From Thiohalobacter sp. IOR34 (lineage in GTDB: Bacteria > Pseudomonadota > Gammaproteobacteria > Thiohalobacterales > Thiohalobacteraceae): a stretch of DNA of 64,000 nucleotides. The notes beneath the pieces are model-generated. The model was not told the origin of the DNA. It saw only the letters and a program-made list of their open reading frames with translations, and made no database searches. The stretch covers positions 2,897,282 to 2,961,281 of the forward strand of contig NZ_CP128988.1 of the NCBI RefSeq assembly GCF_030406045.1, in the 5' to 3' direction. The position numbers and the translations under genes are program-made. How positions within the stretch are numbered: the stretch's first letter is position 1; every line of letters starts with the position of its first letter. This document shows positions 24,913 through 33,807 of this stretch, piece after piece.

Positions 24913-25929
24913 TCAGTCCAGCAGCTCGATCTGTGACCAGTCGCCGCCGACCGTCGCCAGCAGGGCGGCCAGCGCCTTGCTGCGCCGGCGATAGTCCTGC
25001 ACGTCGGCCTCCCAGCGCTGCCTGGCACTGCGGTGCAGCGGGCCGTCGATGCGGCGGACGGTTTCCCGGCGTGCCCGGTAGATGCCCTTGCGCTCGTTGT
25101 GCTGGGGCGCCAGCGGATCGGGGCGAAGACCGCCGAGCAGGTGATCCTCGAACATCAGTCCGAAGCGCTGCGCCTCGCCGAGCATCCAGTGCGCCGCGCA
25201 GTCGGCCAGGCCGCGCTCGGGATAACCGCCGCCGACATCGGCATGCACGCCGGGGAACCAGACCTGACGGATGTCCAGTCCCGGCTTGGCGTCCCACAGC
25301 GTGGGCTCGAAGTCCTCGCGATTCTCGTCGATGGAGAGGGCATGCCGGGCGTGGCGGATGATCCGGCTCGGTGCGGTGTCGTGGAACAGGAACTCGCGCT
25401 CGCCCAGGGTGCCCCAGAAGGGCACGGGGATGCCCAGGGCACCGACCGTGTCCCAGGCGCCGACGAATTCGATCTCGGTGATGTCCGCCACGGCATAGCG
25501 GGCACGGAATGCCACGGCCCGCTGCGCATCCGGGCTGCTGTTGCGCGAGCGCTGGCGGTAAAGCCGATAGGCCTCGGGGATGCGATCGGCGTGTTCGCGG
25601 CGCAGCAGGCCACAGTTGCGGACAAAGCCGGCCAGGGAACGCACCGTGTAGGCACCGCGGCTGAAGCCGAAGAAGAACAAGGCGTCGCCGGGCTCGTAGT
25701 TGTGGACGAGGAAACGGTAGGCATCCATGATGTTCTTGTCGATCCCCGCCCCGGAGATGCCCCCGGCCAGTTTCCTGCGGTCGGTACCCACGCCCCAGTC
25801 ATAGAACACCACCTGCTCGATGTCGCCGGCGCGCGGCCGCACCCCCCGCGCCAGGCGCAGCACGTTGGTCGCCTCGCCCCGCTCCGGCGAGTTCCAGGTG
25901 CCATCGGAAAAGATCGCGATACGTTTCAT
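24913..25929 (-). CDS. DUF2235 (Tle1-like) alpha/beta hydrolase
   Basis: 338 residues from the ATG at 25929, which follows GGGAGGTGGGGC. The N-terminus RIAIFSDGTWNSPE, the nucleophile elbow GFSRGAYTVRSLAGF (GxSxG), the acid FVGAWDTVGALG and the catalytic-His region WFPGVHADVGGGYPERGLAD are the DUF2235 hallmarks, with a complete Ser-Asp-His set. The family includes type VI secretion phospholipase effectors (Tle1) but also many housekeeping-context proteins. No VgrG, Hcp, PAAR or immunity-like lipoprotein is adjacent and there is no signal peptide. A cytoplasmic hydrolase role is equally possible. Confidence 0.82.
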   Translation of the reverse strand: MKRIAIFSDGTWNSPERGEATNVLRLARGVRPRAGDIEQVVFYDWGVGTDRRKLAGGISGAGIDKNIMDAYRFLVHNYEPGDALFFFGFSRGAYTVRSLAGFVRNCGLLRREHADRIPEAYRLYRQRSRNSSPDAQRAVAFRARYAVADITEIEFVGAWDTVGALGIPVPFWGTLGEREFLFHDTAPSRIIRHARHALSIDENREDFEPTLWDAKPGLDIRQVWFPGVHADVGGGYPERGLADCAAHWMLGEAQRFGLMFEDHLLGGLRPDPLAPQHNERKGIYRARRETVRRIDGPLHRSARQRWEADVQDYRRRSKALAALLATVGGDWSQIELLD

Positions 25930-26032
25930 GCCCCACCTCCCTGTGCCTGCCCGGAACCAATGCCGGGCATCGCCCAATATACCGCAGCAGGGATTCGATG
26001 CTCAGGCCGGGCAGGCTGCAAACAAGGACCGC

Positions 26033-26899
26033 TCAGGCACTGACCCCCCCGGCGGCCAGGGCCTCGAGCCGACGGATGCGTTGCTCGGTCGGCGGGTGGG
26101 TGGAGAACAGCCGCGCCAGGCTGCTGCCGCGCAGCGGGTTGACGATGAACAGATGGGCCGTGGCCGGATGCGATTCGGCCGCCGGCAACGGGGCCCGGCG
26201 TCCGGCCAGCTCCAGTTTGCGCAGGGCACGGGCCAGTCCCAGCGGATCGCCGGCAATCCGCGCCCCCGCCTCGTCGGCGGCGAACTCGCGCGAGCGGGAC
26301 ACGGCCATCTGGATCAGGCTGGCCGCCAGCGGCGCCACGATCATCATCACCAGCATGCCCAGGGCATTGCCGCCGCCCTCGCTGTCGCGCCGCCCCAGGC
26401 CGAAGATCAGCGCCCACTGCGCCAGGTTGGCGAGCATGGCGATGGCGCCGGCCAGCGTCGCGGCCACGGTGCCGGTGAGGATGTCACGGTTGCGGACATG
26501 GGCCAGCTCGTGCGCCAGCACGCCGGCCAACTCGCGCTCGTCGAGCATGCGCAACAGGCCGCTGGTCACCGCCACCGCCGCATGCTCGGGATTGCGCCCC
26601 GTGGCGAAGGCATTGGGTGCCGCGGAATCGATGAGATACAGGCGCGGCATGGGCAGGCCGGCGCGCGCGGTCAACCGCTGCACGGTGCGGTACAGACCCG
26701 GCGCCTGCTGCGGGCCGATCTCCCGCGCCCGGTACATGGACAGCACCAGGCGGTCCGAATACCAGTAGCTGCCGAAGTTCATCAGCGCGGCGAACAGCAG
26801 GGCGACGATCATGCCCTGCTGGCCCCCGAGGGCCTGACCGGCGGCCAGCAGCAGGCCGGTCAGACCGGCCAGCAGCAGAGTGGTTCGCAAGGTGTTCAT
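26033..26899 (-). CDS. htpX: M48 family membrane metalloprotease HtpX
   Basis: 288 residues from the ATG at 26899. Two N-terminal membrane helices, then [23 protein letters not shown], the zinc-binding HELAH, two further hydrophobic segments, and the third ligand in [11 protein letters not shown]. It ends with [16 protein letters not shown], as HtpX does. It acts with FtsH in degrading damaged inner-membrane proteins. Same strand as the DUF2235 gene with a gap of 103 bp that contains a possible eroded repeat end. Confidence 0.93.
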   Translation of the reverse strand: MNTLRTTLLLAGLTGLLLAAGQALGGQQGMIVALLFAALMNFGSYWYSDRLVLSMYRAREIGPQQAPGLYRTVQRLTARAGLPMPRLYLIDSAAPNAFATGRNPEHAAVAVTSGLLRMLDERELAGVLAHELAHVRNRDILTGTVAATLAGAIAMLANLAQWALIFGLGRRDSEGGGNALGMLVMMIVAPLAASLIQMAVSRSREFAADEAGARIAGDPLGLARALRKLELAGRRAPLPAAESHPATAHLFIVNPLRGSSLARLFSTHPPTEQRIRRLEALAAGGVSA

Positions 26900-27096
26900 G
26901 AGGATGCTTTTCCCTCCCGTCGTCGACTGCCGGGGAAAGTGGGGGCGGCGGCCGGCCCTTTCAATCATCCCCTGGCCATGGCTCGCCCGCAGATCGCAGG
27001 ATAACTTCTTGATAGTTATAAAAAATGGACATCAGCCTCAAAAAATGCTATTGTGCAAAACTTTCTGGCTCCCTGGATGGATGGAAGACCCGCGCG

Positions 27097-27633
27097 ATGG
27101 ACCCGGCCCCTCAGGCACCAGACGCCCCCGCAGCGATCCCTGCCGATGCCCATTCGCTACGGGTGCTGGCCGTGGAGCAGCAGCTGCGTATCGTCTATCG
27201 CGCCATGCAGGCCTATTCCCGTGGTGTCGAGCGCCAATGCGGGGTCAGCGCCGCCCAGCTCTGGGCGCTCCGGGAACTGGCAAGACAGCCGGGGCTGCGC
27301 GTCTCTCAGCTCTCGCAGGCGCTCTCCCTGCATCAGTCGACCACCAGTAACCTGTTGGACAAGCTGGAAAAGAAGGCCCTGGTGGCCCGTCGGCGCGGCG
27401 GCCCGGACCAACGCACGGTACGGGTCGAACTGACCGACGCCGGCAGGCAGATTCTGGGGCGCGCGCCGCGGCAGGGCACCCTCAACGATGCCCTGCGCCG
27501 TCTGCCGGAGGCGGTGGTGGCCGAGCTGGAGCACGGCCTGAGGGCCATGGTGGCCGTGATGGCCGATGCCGGCGGTGGCCTGTTCCAGCCTGCGGCCAGG
27601 GACAGCCGAATTGATTCGATACGAGAGGAGTAA
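27097..27633 (+). CDS. MarR family transcriptional regulator
   Basis: 178 residues from the ATG at 27097; an upstream ATG at 27025 in frame would add 24 unconvincing residues. Winged helix: SAAQLWALRELARQPGLRVSQLSQALSLHQSTTSNLLDKLEKKALVA then the wing RRRGGPDQRTVRVELTDAGRQIL, typical MarR. Four bases separate its stop from the GTG of the next gene, so it is the first gene of a likely operon with the small Cys protein and the KamA-like enzyme. The AT-rich stretch 27000-27060 upstream probably holds the promoter. Ligand unknown. Confidence 0.88.
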   Translation: MDPAPQAPDAPAAIPADAHSLRVLAVEQQLRIVYRAMQAYSRGVERQCGVSAAQLWALRELARQPGLRVSQLSQALSLHQSTTSNLLDKLEKKALVARRRGGPDQRTVRVELTDAGRQILGRAPRQGTLNDALRRLPEAVVAELEHGLRAMVAVMADAGGGLFQPAARDSRIDSIREE

Positions 27634-27636
27634 CCT

Positions 27637-27921
27637 GTGAGCAAGGAGTTGATGTTTTTCTGCATCCCCCAGGAAGCCTACATGCGCACCGACAACTGTC
27701 AGAAGCTGCGCAAGCGTCCCACCGGGAAGGTGCCGGCCGGTGCCCAGCCCAAGCTGCGCGCCTGCGAGGGTTGCACCATGTTTCCCCTGGTCGACAAGCT
27801 GAAGGTTCCGACGGTCAGCCTCGCCGACTATCTCGGCGGACGCCGTCCCGAGGTGGCCAATCTGCGCTCCGCCAGCAACCGCAAGCTGATCCAGGCCCAT
27901 CTCGAACGCGAGGCCAGCTGA
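27637..27921 (+). CDS. Conserved-looking small protein with four cysteines
   Basis: 94 residues, GTG start at 27637 preceded by GAGAGGAGTAACCT. Four cysteines: FFCIPQ (C9), NCQKL (C21) and ACEGC (C43 and C46), the last a CxxC pair, suggesting a metal or redox site. The C-terminal half (VPTVSLADYLGGRRPEVANL) is more globular. No signal peptide or membrane segment. I do not recognise the family. Its position between marR and the radical SAM gene, 3 bp after marR, suggests a role with that enzyme, for example as electron donor or substrate-handling partner; this is inference. Confidence 0.65.
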   Translation: MSKELMFFCIPQEAYMRTDNCQKLRKRPTGKVPAGAQPKLRACEGCTMFPLVDKLKVPTVSLADYLGGRRPEVANLRSASNRKLIQAHLEREAS

Positions 27922-27957
27922 GGCGGCCCGCCGCGTCTCCAGCACAGAGGCAAGACG

Positions 27958-29343
27958 ATGTCACAGGTGAGCAATCTCCAGCATCGGCCCGCCCCCCTGG
28001 GCGAAGTGCCGACCGACGACGACCGCTTCCGGGTCTACACCGAGCGCCAGTTCGACCGGATCGAGCCGCTGCAGCGCCTGCCCGAGGCACAGCGCTTCGC
28101 CATGCGCGTGGTGGCCAACGTCTTCCCCTTCCGGGTCAACCAGTACGTGATCGACGAACTGATCGACTGGAACGACATCCCTGACGACCCGATCTTCCAG
28201 CTCACCTTCCCGCAACCCGGGATGCTGCCGGAGGCGGACTTCGCACGCATGGCCGAAGCCCTGCGTGGCGGCGACCGCAAGGCGATCAAGGCGGTGGCGC
28301 GCGACATCCAGGCCGGCCTCAATCCCCACCCGGCCGGCCAGCAGCAGCTCAACGTGCCGCGGCTCGACGGCGAGCCGCTGCCCGGCATGCAGCACAAGTA
28401 CCGCGAGACGGTGCTGTTCTTCCCCAGCCAGGGCCAGGTCTGCCATGCCTACTGCACCTTCTGCTTCCGCTGGGCCCAGTTCATCGGCGACAAGACCCTG
28501 CGCTTCGCCGCCAACGAGGCCGGCCAGCTGCACCGCTACCTGGAGCAGAATCCGCAGGTCAGCGACCTGCTGATCACCGGCGGCGACCCGATGGTGATGA
28601 AGACCTCGCACCTGCAGGCCTACCTCGAACCCCTGCTGCGGCCGGAGTTCGAGCACCTGCAGACCATCCGCATCGGCACCAAGTCGCTGACCTTCTGGCC
28701 GCAGCGCTACGTCAGCGACCCGGACGCGGACGCCCTGCTGGCGCTGCTCGAACGCCTGGCCGGCAGCGGCAAGCAGGTGGCGCTGATGGCTCACTTCAAC
28801 CACTGGCGCGAGCTGGAGACCCCGGTGGTACGCGAGGCGATCCGCCGCATCCGTGACACCGGCGCGGTGATCCGCACCCAGGCGCCACTGGTGCGACACA
28901 TCAACGACGACGCGGACGTCTGGGCCCGCCTGTGGCGCACCCAGGTCCGCCTGGGGCTGATCCCCTATTACATGTTCATCGAGCGCGACACCGGTGCCCG
29001 CCACTATTTCGAGGTGCCTCTGGCCCGCGCCTGGTCCATCTACCGCGAGGCCATGCAGCAGGTCTCGGGCCTCGGCCGTACCGCCCGCGGCCCGAGCATG
29101 AGCGCCGGACCGGGCAAGGTCGAGGTACAGGGCATCGCCGAGATCCATGGTGAGAAGGTCTTCGTGCTGCGCTTCATCCAGGGCCGCAACCCGGACTGGG
29201 TGCAGCGGCCCTTCTTCGCCCGCTTCGACCCCGAGGCCACCTGGCTCGACCAGCTGAAACCGGCTTTCGGCGAGGAACGCTTCTTCTTCGAGGACGAATA
29301 CGCCGAGATGCAGCGCCAGGCGCTGCGCTGCGGACTGGCCTGA
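27958..29343 (+). CDS. KamA family radical SAM protein (lysine 2,3-aminomutase-like)
   Basis: 461 residues. The radical SAM cluster motif CHAYCTFC gives C162, C166 and C169. The SAM-binding GGDP motif is in LLITGGDPMVMK. A lysine in SAGPGKVEV (K387) corresponds to the PLP-binding lysine of lysine 2,3-aminomutase. So both cofactors (4Fe-4S/SAM and PLP) are probably used for a 1,2-amino shift. It is longer than EpmB (about 340) and differs in its N-terminus, so EF-P modification is unlikely. The substrate is not evident; lysine, glutamate or another amino acid are options. It lies in a marR-led gene cluster. Confidence 0.85.
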   Translation: MSQVSNLQHRPAPLGEVPTDDDRFRVYTERQFDRIEPLQRLPEAQRFAMRVVANVFPFRVNQYVIDELIDWNDIPDDPIFQLTFPQPGMLPEADFARMAEALRGGDRKAIKAVARDIQAGLNPHPAGQQQLNVPRLDGEPLPGMQHKYRETVLFFPSQGQVCHAYCTFCFRWAQFIGDKTLRFAANEAGQLHRYLEQNPQVSDLLITGGDPMVMKTSHLQAYLEPLLRPEFEHLQTIRIGTKSLTFWPQRYVSDPDADALLALLERLAGSGKQVALMAHFNHWRELETPVVREAIRRIRDTGAVIRTQAPLVRHINDDADVWARLWRTQVRLGLIPYYMFIERDTGARHYFEVPLARAWSIYREAMQQVSGLGRTARGPSMSAGPGKVEVQGIAEIHGEKVFVLRFIQGRNPDWVQRPFFARFDPEATWLDQLKPAFGEERFFFEDEYAEMQRQALRCGLA

Positions 29344-29426
29344 GCCAGCCGCAGCCCCTGGGGATGGACCCCCGCGGCCGGGCGCGCTAATGTTGGGAGC
29401 AGGCCCTCAGCGGAGCCGATCCCGGG

Positions 29427-30227
29427 ATGCCCGCGCGCTACCATGCCATCCGCCGCTTCTGCCCCTATCAGGGGGTGATCCAGATCGTCGACTGCGGCAC
29501 CGCCCAGGCCTACTCCACCGACGGCCAGCACTGGCGGATCCGCGTCCGCCGGCCGGGCGCCGCCGGCGACGCCCTGCTCGAGGCCCTGGAGCAGCGCCCG
29601 CCACTGCCGTTTCCGCTCGCCGACCGCATCGAACTCTGGCTGCTCGACCACAGCCGCCGGCAGCCGCTGGCCCTGGTCAAGAGCCGCTGCAACCTGCGCG
29701 AGATGGACGCCGTGAGCGACCCGCTGTGGCGCCCCTTCCTCGTCTCCCAGCAGGGTTTCCGTTGCCAGGCCCTGGAGGAAGACGCTCAGCGCACCCCGCC
29801 CGGGGCCCGGCCGCCACGCGCCCAGGACGTGCTGGAACGGCGGGTCAACCGCGCCGCCCGGCCACTGCCGGTGTTGCAATGGTTCGAGCGCCTCGAGGAC
29901 GGCAGCGGCATCGGCCACGACGGCCTGCGGGTGGACGACAGCCTCTACGGTCGGGAATTGCCGGCGGCGGCCTTCCCGCCACTGCTGGTCAGGGAGGACT
30001 GGGAGGATCCCCTGAGCTGCGCCCTGGTCCAGGACTACCACGCCTGGCAGGCCCCGCTGCTGCTCGCCCACCAGAACCTCGACCGCGACACCCGGCAGCG
30101 GCTGGAGACCGCGGCCTGCCAGCGCCCCGAGGCCCTGGCCGCCAACTACCACATGTATCCCGAGGTGCTGGATGGCGAGGCCTTGCAGGTGGCCCTGGTC
30201 TCGGCCCGGCTGATGCAGAGCCGTTGA
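29427..30227 (+). CDS. Hypothetical protein downstream of the KamA-like gene
   Basis: 266 residues, ATG at 29427. I do not recognise it. The N-terminus MPARYHAIRRFCPYQGVIQIVDCGTAQAYSTDGQHW looks like a small beta-rich domain, and the C-terminal half is acidic and helical with LVREDWEDPLSCALVQDYHAW. No signal peptide, membrane segment or metal motif. Strong third-position GC and normal codon use support it being real. It is co-directional with the KamA-like gene, 83 bp downstream, and is the last gene of the cluster. Confidence 0.65.
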   Translation: MPARYHAIRRFCPYQGVIQIVDCGTAQAYSTDGQHWRIRVRRPGAAGDALLEALEQRPPLPFPLADRIELWLLDHSRRQPLALVKSRCNLREMDAVSDPLWRPFLVSQQGFRCQALEEDAQRTPPGARPPRAQDVLERRVNRAARPLPVLQWFERLEDGSGIGHDGLRVDDSLYGRELPAAAFPPLLVREDWEDPLSCALVQDYHAWQAPLLLAHQNLDRDTRQRLETAACQRPEALAANYHMYPEVLDGEALQVALVSARLMQSR

Positions 30228-30249
30228 GGGCGATTCATCGCTGAACACC

Positions 30250-30275
30250 GATCGCGGCCTGGAGGCCGCTCCTAC
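30250..30275. repeat. Single REP (family A) overlapping a stop codon
   Basis: ATCGCGGCCTGGAGGCCGCT then CCTAC. The GTAG foot, read on the minus strand, supplies the TAG stop of the YjdF-like gene. Confidence 0.85.
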
Positions 30276-30946
30276 GAGAGCACGGCGGACCCCCTCGCCG
30301 CCACGGCTGCGAGCTGCCGATCGTGCCAGCGGCCGAGCAGCAGCAGGGCCAGCACGGCGCCGACCAGGGCCAGGAACATGTCGGCCTGGGTGTCCCAGAC
30401 GTCGCCCTGGGTGGCGAGGAAGGCCTCGGCCGCCTCCGCCGAGACCAGCGCCACCCACCATTCGAGCAGCTCGTAGAAGGCGCTCAGCGCCAGGCAGAAG
30501 CAGACGATCAGAAAGTTCCGCCAGGCCGTCCCCTTCACCACCTGCAGACGGATCAGCAGCTCCCGCGCCAGCAGCGCCGGCACGAAGCCCTGGAAGAAAT
30601 GGCCGAGGCGGTCGTAGTGGTTGCGCGCCAGACCCAGGGCATCGCGCAACCAGTCACCGAGCGGCACCTCGGCATAGGTGTAGTGGCCGCCGACCATGAG
30701 CACGATGGCATGCAGCAGAACCAGCACATAGGCCAGCGGGGTGAGGGGGAAGCGCCGCCGCGTGGCCGCCAGCACGCCGGCGCCGATCAGCGCCGGCAGC
30801 ACCTCCAGCAGCCAGGTCGGGTAGTCGTGGGGACGGATCGCAGACCACAGCAGGACCGCGCCGAACAGGACAGCCCAGAGGATGGCCCACCACCCCGTGC
30901 ACCCCCGGCCACAACTGGCCCGCCCGCCACCCTCGTAAGCAGTCAT
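30272..30946 (-). CDS. YjdF family (DUF2238) membrane protein
   Basis: 224 residues, ATG at 30946 with GGAGGGAG upstream. Six or so membrane helices with the family pattern GGHYTYAEVPLGDWL, NHYDRLGHFFQGFVPALLARELL, ALSAFYELLEWWVAL and DVWDTQADMFLALVGA. The acidic, His and Trp residues in the membrane are conserved in DUF2238. Function unknown; integral inner-membrane protein. The last codons run into a REP element, which provides the stop codon and may have replaced the original C-terminus. Confidence 0.85.
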   Translation of the reverse strand: MTAYEGGGRASCGRGCTGWWAILWAVLFGAVLLWSAIRPHDYPTWLLEVLPALIGAGVLAATRRRFPLTPLAYVLVLLHAIVLMVGGHYTYAEVPLGDWLRDALGLARNHYDRLGHFFQGFVPALLARELLIRLQVVKGTAWRNFLIVCFCLALSAFYELLEWWVALVSAEAAEAFLATQGDVWDTQADMFLALVGAVLALLLLGRWHDRQLAAVAARGSAVLS

Positions 30947-30999
30947 GCAAGCTCCCTCCACCATCCTGTCGATGCACCTCAGACTATCATTAACCCGGC

Positions 31000-31194
31000 A
31001 GCCCCCGGATGACGGCGTGGCTGGACCCGCCGGGGATCGCGGCCTGGAGGCCGCTCCTACGGGGCATGGCGGCACCCTGGTAGGAGCGGCCTCCAGGGCG
31101 CGATCGGGATACACACCAAATCGCGGTGGGGACGCCGCTCCTACGGGGCGGGGCGTCACGATTATGTTGTAGGAGCGGCCTCCAGGCCGCGATT
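31000..31194. repeat. Cluster of four REPs
   Basis: REP copies at 31035-31060, 31080-31105, 31119-31144 and 31169-31194 alternate in orientation as two doublets, the third being diverged (GCGGTGGGGACGCCGCTCC). The inverted extended flank GGCTGGACCCGCCGGGG precedes them. They fill the gap between the divergent YjdF-like and uvrD genes. Confidence 0.9.
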
Positions 31195-31259
31195 GGCGTG
31201 GCGTTATTGACCCGCCAACCGCCGCTCTGCCCGCCAGCACCATCTGCTAAAATGGGCCG

Positions 31260-33443
31260 ATGGACGTCTCCCACATCCTCGATCCCCTGAACGACGCGCA
31301 GCGCGAGGCGGTGACCGCCCCAGCCGGCCCGCTGCTGGTGCTGGCCGGCGCCGGCAGTGGCAAGACGCGGGTGCTGGTGCACCGCATCGCCTGGCTGATC
31401 GAGGTGGAGCGGGTCTCGCCCTACGGCATTCTCGCCGTGACCTTCACCAACAAGGCGGCGAAGGAGATGCGCGGCCGCATCGAGCAACTGCTCGGCGTGC
31501 CCGCCGGCGGCATGTGGGTCGGCACCTTCCACGGCCTGGCGCACCGCCTGCTGCGTCGCCACTGGCAGGACGTCGGGCTGCCGGAGAGCTTCCAGATCCT
31601 GGATGCCGACGACCAGCTGCGGGTGGTGAAGCGGGTGGTGCGCGCGCTGGAACTGGACGAGGCGCGCTGGCCGCCCCGGCAGCTGCAGTGGTACATCAAC
31701 GGCCGCAAGGACGAGGGCCTGCGTCCGCAACACATCGAACCCAACGACGACCCCTTCGAACGCACCCAGCTGCGGGTCTATGAAGCCTACGAGGAACTCT
31801 GCCGGCGCGGCGGCATGGTCGACTTCGCAGAGCTGCTGCTGCGCGCCCACGAGCTGTGGCTGCAGCGCCCGGAGATCCTCGACCACTACCGGCAGCGTTT
31901 TGGCCACCTGCTGGTCGATGAGTTCCAGGACACCAACGCCATCCAGTACGCCTGGCTGCGCCTGCTGGCCGGCAGCCACGGCCGGCTGTTCGCGGTCGGC
32001 GACGACGACCAGTCGATCTACGGCTGGCGCGGCGCCCGGGTGGAGAACCTGCAGCGCTTCAGCCAGGACTTCGCCGGAAGCCGCCTGGTCCGGCTGGAAC
32101 AGAACTACCGCTCCACCGCCACCATCCTCAATGCCGCCAACGCCCTGATCGCCCACAACCAGGGCCGGCTCGGCAAGCAGTTGTGGACCGAGGGGGAGGA
32201 GGGCGATCCGATCCAGCTCTACAACGCCTTCAACGAATACGACGAGGCGCGATTCGTGGTGGAACGCATCGAGCAGGCGGTGGCCGAGGGACGGGCGCGC
32301 AGCGAGATCGCCATCCTCTACCGCTCCAATGCCCAGTCGCGGGTGTTCGAGGAACAGCTCATGCAGCGCCAGATCCCCTATCGGGTCTACGGTGGCCTGC
32401 GCTTCTTCGAGCGCGCCGAGATCAAGGACGCGCTGGGCTATCTGCGCCTGGCCAGCAATCCACACGACGACGCCTCCTTCGAACGGGTGGTGAACCAGCC
32501 GCCGCGCGGCATCGGCGAACGTACCCTGGGCACGGTGCGCGAGCAGGCCCGGCAGCGCGGCTGCTCGCTGTGGCAGGCGACCGAGGCGGTGATCGGCGAG
32601 GGCCTGCTCAACGCCCGCGCCAGCAATGCCCTGCGCGCCTTCCTGGAACTGATCCGCGAACAGGCCGCCGGCCTGACGGACCTGCCGCTGGAGGAACAGG
32701 TCGAGCAGGTCATCGCCGCCAGCCGGCTGGTCGAGCACTACCGCAAGGAGAAGGGCGAGCGCGGCCAGACGCGCATCGAGAACCTGCAGGAACTGGTCAA
32801 TGCCGCCCGCCACTTCGATCCGGAGGCGGACGAGGCGACCCGCGACATGGCGCGGCTCGACGCCTTCCTGGCCCATGCCGCGCTGGAGGCCGGCGAGGGC
32901 CAGGCCGAGGCCTGGGAGGACTGCGTGCAGCTGATGACCCTGCACTCGGCCAAGGGCCTGGAGTTCCCGCTGGTGTTCATGGCCGGCATGGAGGAGGGGC
33001 TGTTCCCGCACCAGATGTCGATCGAGGAGCCCGGCCGGCTGGAGGAGGAACGGCGCCTGTGCTACGTCGGCATGACCCGCGCCCGCCAGCAACTGGTGAT
33101 GAGCTGTGCCGAACGGCGCCGGCTGCATGGCTCGGAATCCTACGCCCTGCCGTCCCGCTTCCTGCGCGAGATCCCCGGCGAACTGATCGAGGAGATCCGC
33201 CCCCAGGTCAGCGTCCGCCGGCCGCTATCTGCCGCTGGCGGCAGCAGCGGGCTGCGCGAGGCACCGCCGCAGGCCGCCGGCGGCAGCCTGCAACTCGGCC
33301 AGCAGGTGCGGCACCCCAAGTTCGGTGAAGGCGTGGTGCTGAACTACGAGGGGCAGGGCGCCCATGCCCGGGTGCAGGTCAACTTCAGCCAGGCCGGCGC
33401 CAAGTGGCTGGTGGTGGCCTATGCCAATCTGGAGATGGCCTAG
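31260..33443 (+). CDS. uvrD: DNA helicase II UvrD
   Basis: 727 residues. Superfamily 1A helicase motifs in order: Q motif LNDAQREAV, Walker A LAGAGSGKTRVL, Ia TFTNKAAKEM, Walker B LLVDEFQDTN, III GDDDQSIYGWRGA, IV LEQNYRST, V TLHSAKGLEF, VI RLCYVGMTRA, and a C-terminal Tudor-like domain (GQQVRHPKFGEGVVLNYEG). It unwinds DNA in nucleotide-excision and mismatch repair. The ATG at 31260 lies 6 bp after TAAAAT, so the message may be nearly leaderless. The TAG stop is formed by the terminal CTAG of an adjoining MITE fragment. Confidence 0.95.
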   Translation: MDVSHILDPLNDAQREAVTAPAGPLLVLAGAGSGKTRVLVHRIAWLIEVERVSPYGILAVTFTNKAAKEMRGRIEQLLGVPAGGMWVGTFHGLAHRLLRRHWQDVGLPESFQILDADDQLRVVKRVVRALELDEARWPPRQLQWYINGRKDEGLRPQHIEPNDDPFERTQLRVYEAYEELCRRGGMVDFAELLLRAHELWLQRPEILDHYRQRFGHLLVDEFQDTNAIQYAWLRLLAGSHGRLFAVGDDDQSIYGWRGARVENLQRFSQDFAGSRLVRLEQNYRSTATILNAANALIAHNQGRLGKQLWTEGEEGDPIQLYNAFNEYDEARFVVERIEQAVAEGRARSEIAILYRSNAQSRVFEEQLMQRQIPYRVYGGLRFFERAEIKDALGYLRLASNPHDDASFERVVNQPPRGIGERTLGTVREQARQRGCSLWQATEAVIGEGLLNARASNALRAFLELIREQAAGLTDLPLEEQVEQVIAASRLVEHYRKEKGERGQTRIENLQELVNAARHFDPEADEATRDMARLDAFLAHAALEAGEGQAEAWEDCVQLMTLHSAKGLEFPLVFMAGMEEGLFPHQMSIEEPGRLEEERRLCYVGMTRARQQLVMSCAERRRLHGSESYALPSRFLREIPGELIEEIRPQVSVRRPLSAAGGSSGLREAPPQAAGGSLQLGQQVRHPKFGEGVVLNYEGQGAHARVQVNFSQAGAKWLVVAYANLEMA

Positions 33444-33738
33444 CCCGGATATTGCACCAAGGCGGCCTTGAAAGCGTAATTTTTCCAGTATATCAAGGCA
33501 GTAATCCCCTATGCGAGCAATTGTGCCCTGTTACAGTTTGCGCCTCGATCGCGGCCTGGAGACCGCTCCTACAAGGCATGGCGGCACAATGTGTTGACGT
33601 AGGAGCGGCCTCCAGGCCGCGATTGGGGCGGGATCCACGGTGGGCAATGCCCGGAGTCGACCGAACAGGCACAAAGCCGGGTTAATACCAGCCTGCACGC
33701 CGATCATGCGGACCGGCTTGGTGCAACATGCGGGTTAG
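33440..33738. mobile_element. Composite of broken MITE (family B) with REP doublet inside
   Basis: The left part, CTAGCCCGGATATTGCACCA through GCGTAATTTTTCC, ATCAAGGCAGT and AATTGTGCCCTGTTACAGTT, is the reverse complement of the right half of the full-length MITE. A REP doublet (33547-33571 and 33599-33623) follows. Then GAACAGGCACAAA, CGATCATGCGGACC and TTGGTGCAACATGCGGGTTA resume the MITE. It therefore looks like a MITE invaded or rearranged by REPs. Confidence 0.7.
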
Positions 33739-33779
33739 CCCTGACACCGCACGGAAAGCACGGACGGCTCAAAAGGTGG

Positions 33780-33804
33780 GTAGGAGCGGTCGCCAGGCCG
33801 CGAT
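33780..33804. repeat. Single REP, diverged
   Basis: GTAGGAGCGGTCGCCAGGCC then GCGAT, with the GTAG foot intact and one changed pair in the stem. It lies directly beside the stop codon of the GGDEF/EAL gene. Confidence 0.75.
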
Positions 33805-33807
33805 GGG

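Noticed and set aside
24983..25361. Arg/Pro-rich frames opposite the DUF2235 gene
   Set aside because: Shadow frames with no support; the DUF2235 gene has a complete catalytic triad and ribosome site.
25974..26020. Possible MITE end between the DUF2235 and htpX genes
   Set aside because: Only CAATATACCGCAGCAGGGAT and TCGATGCTCAGG loosely resemble family B; too eroded to call. A similar weak trace is at about 60580-60617.
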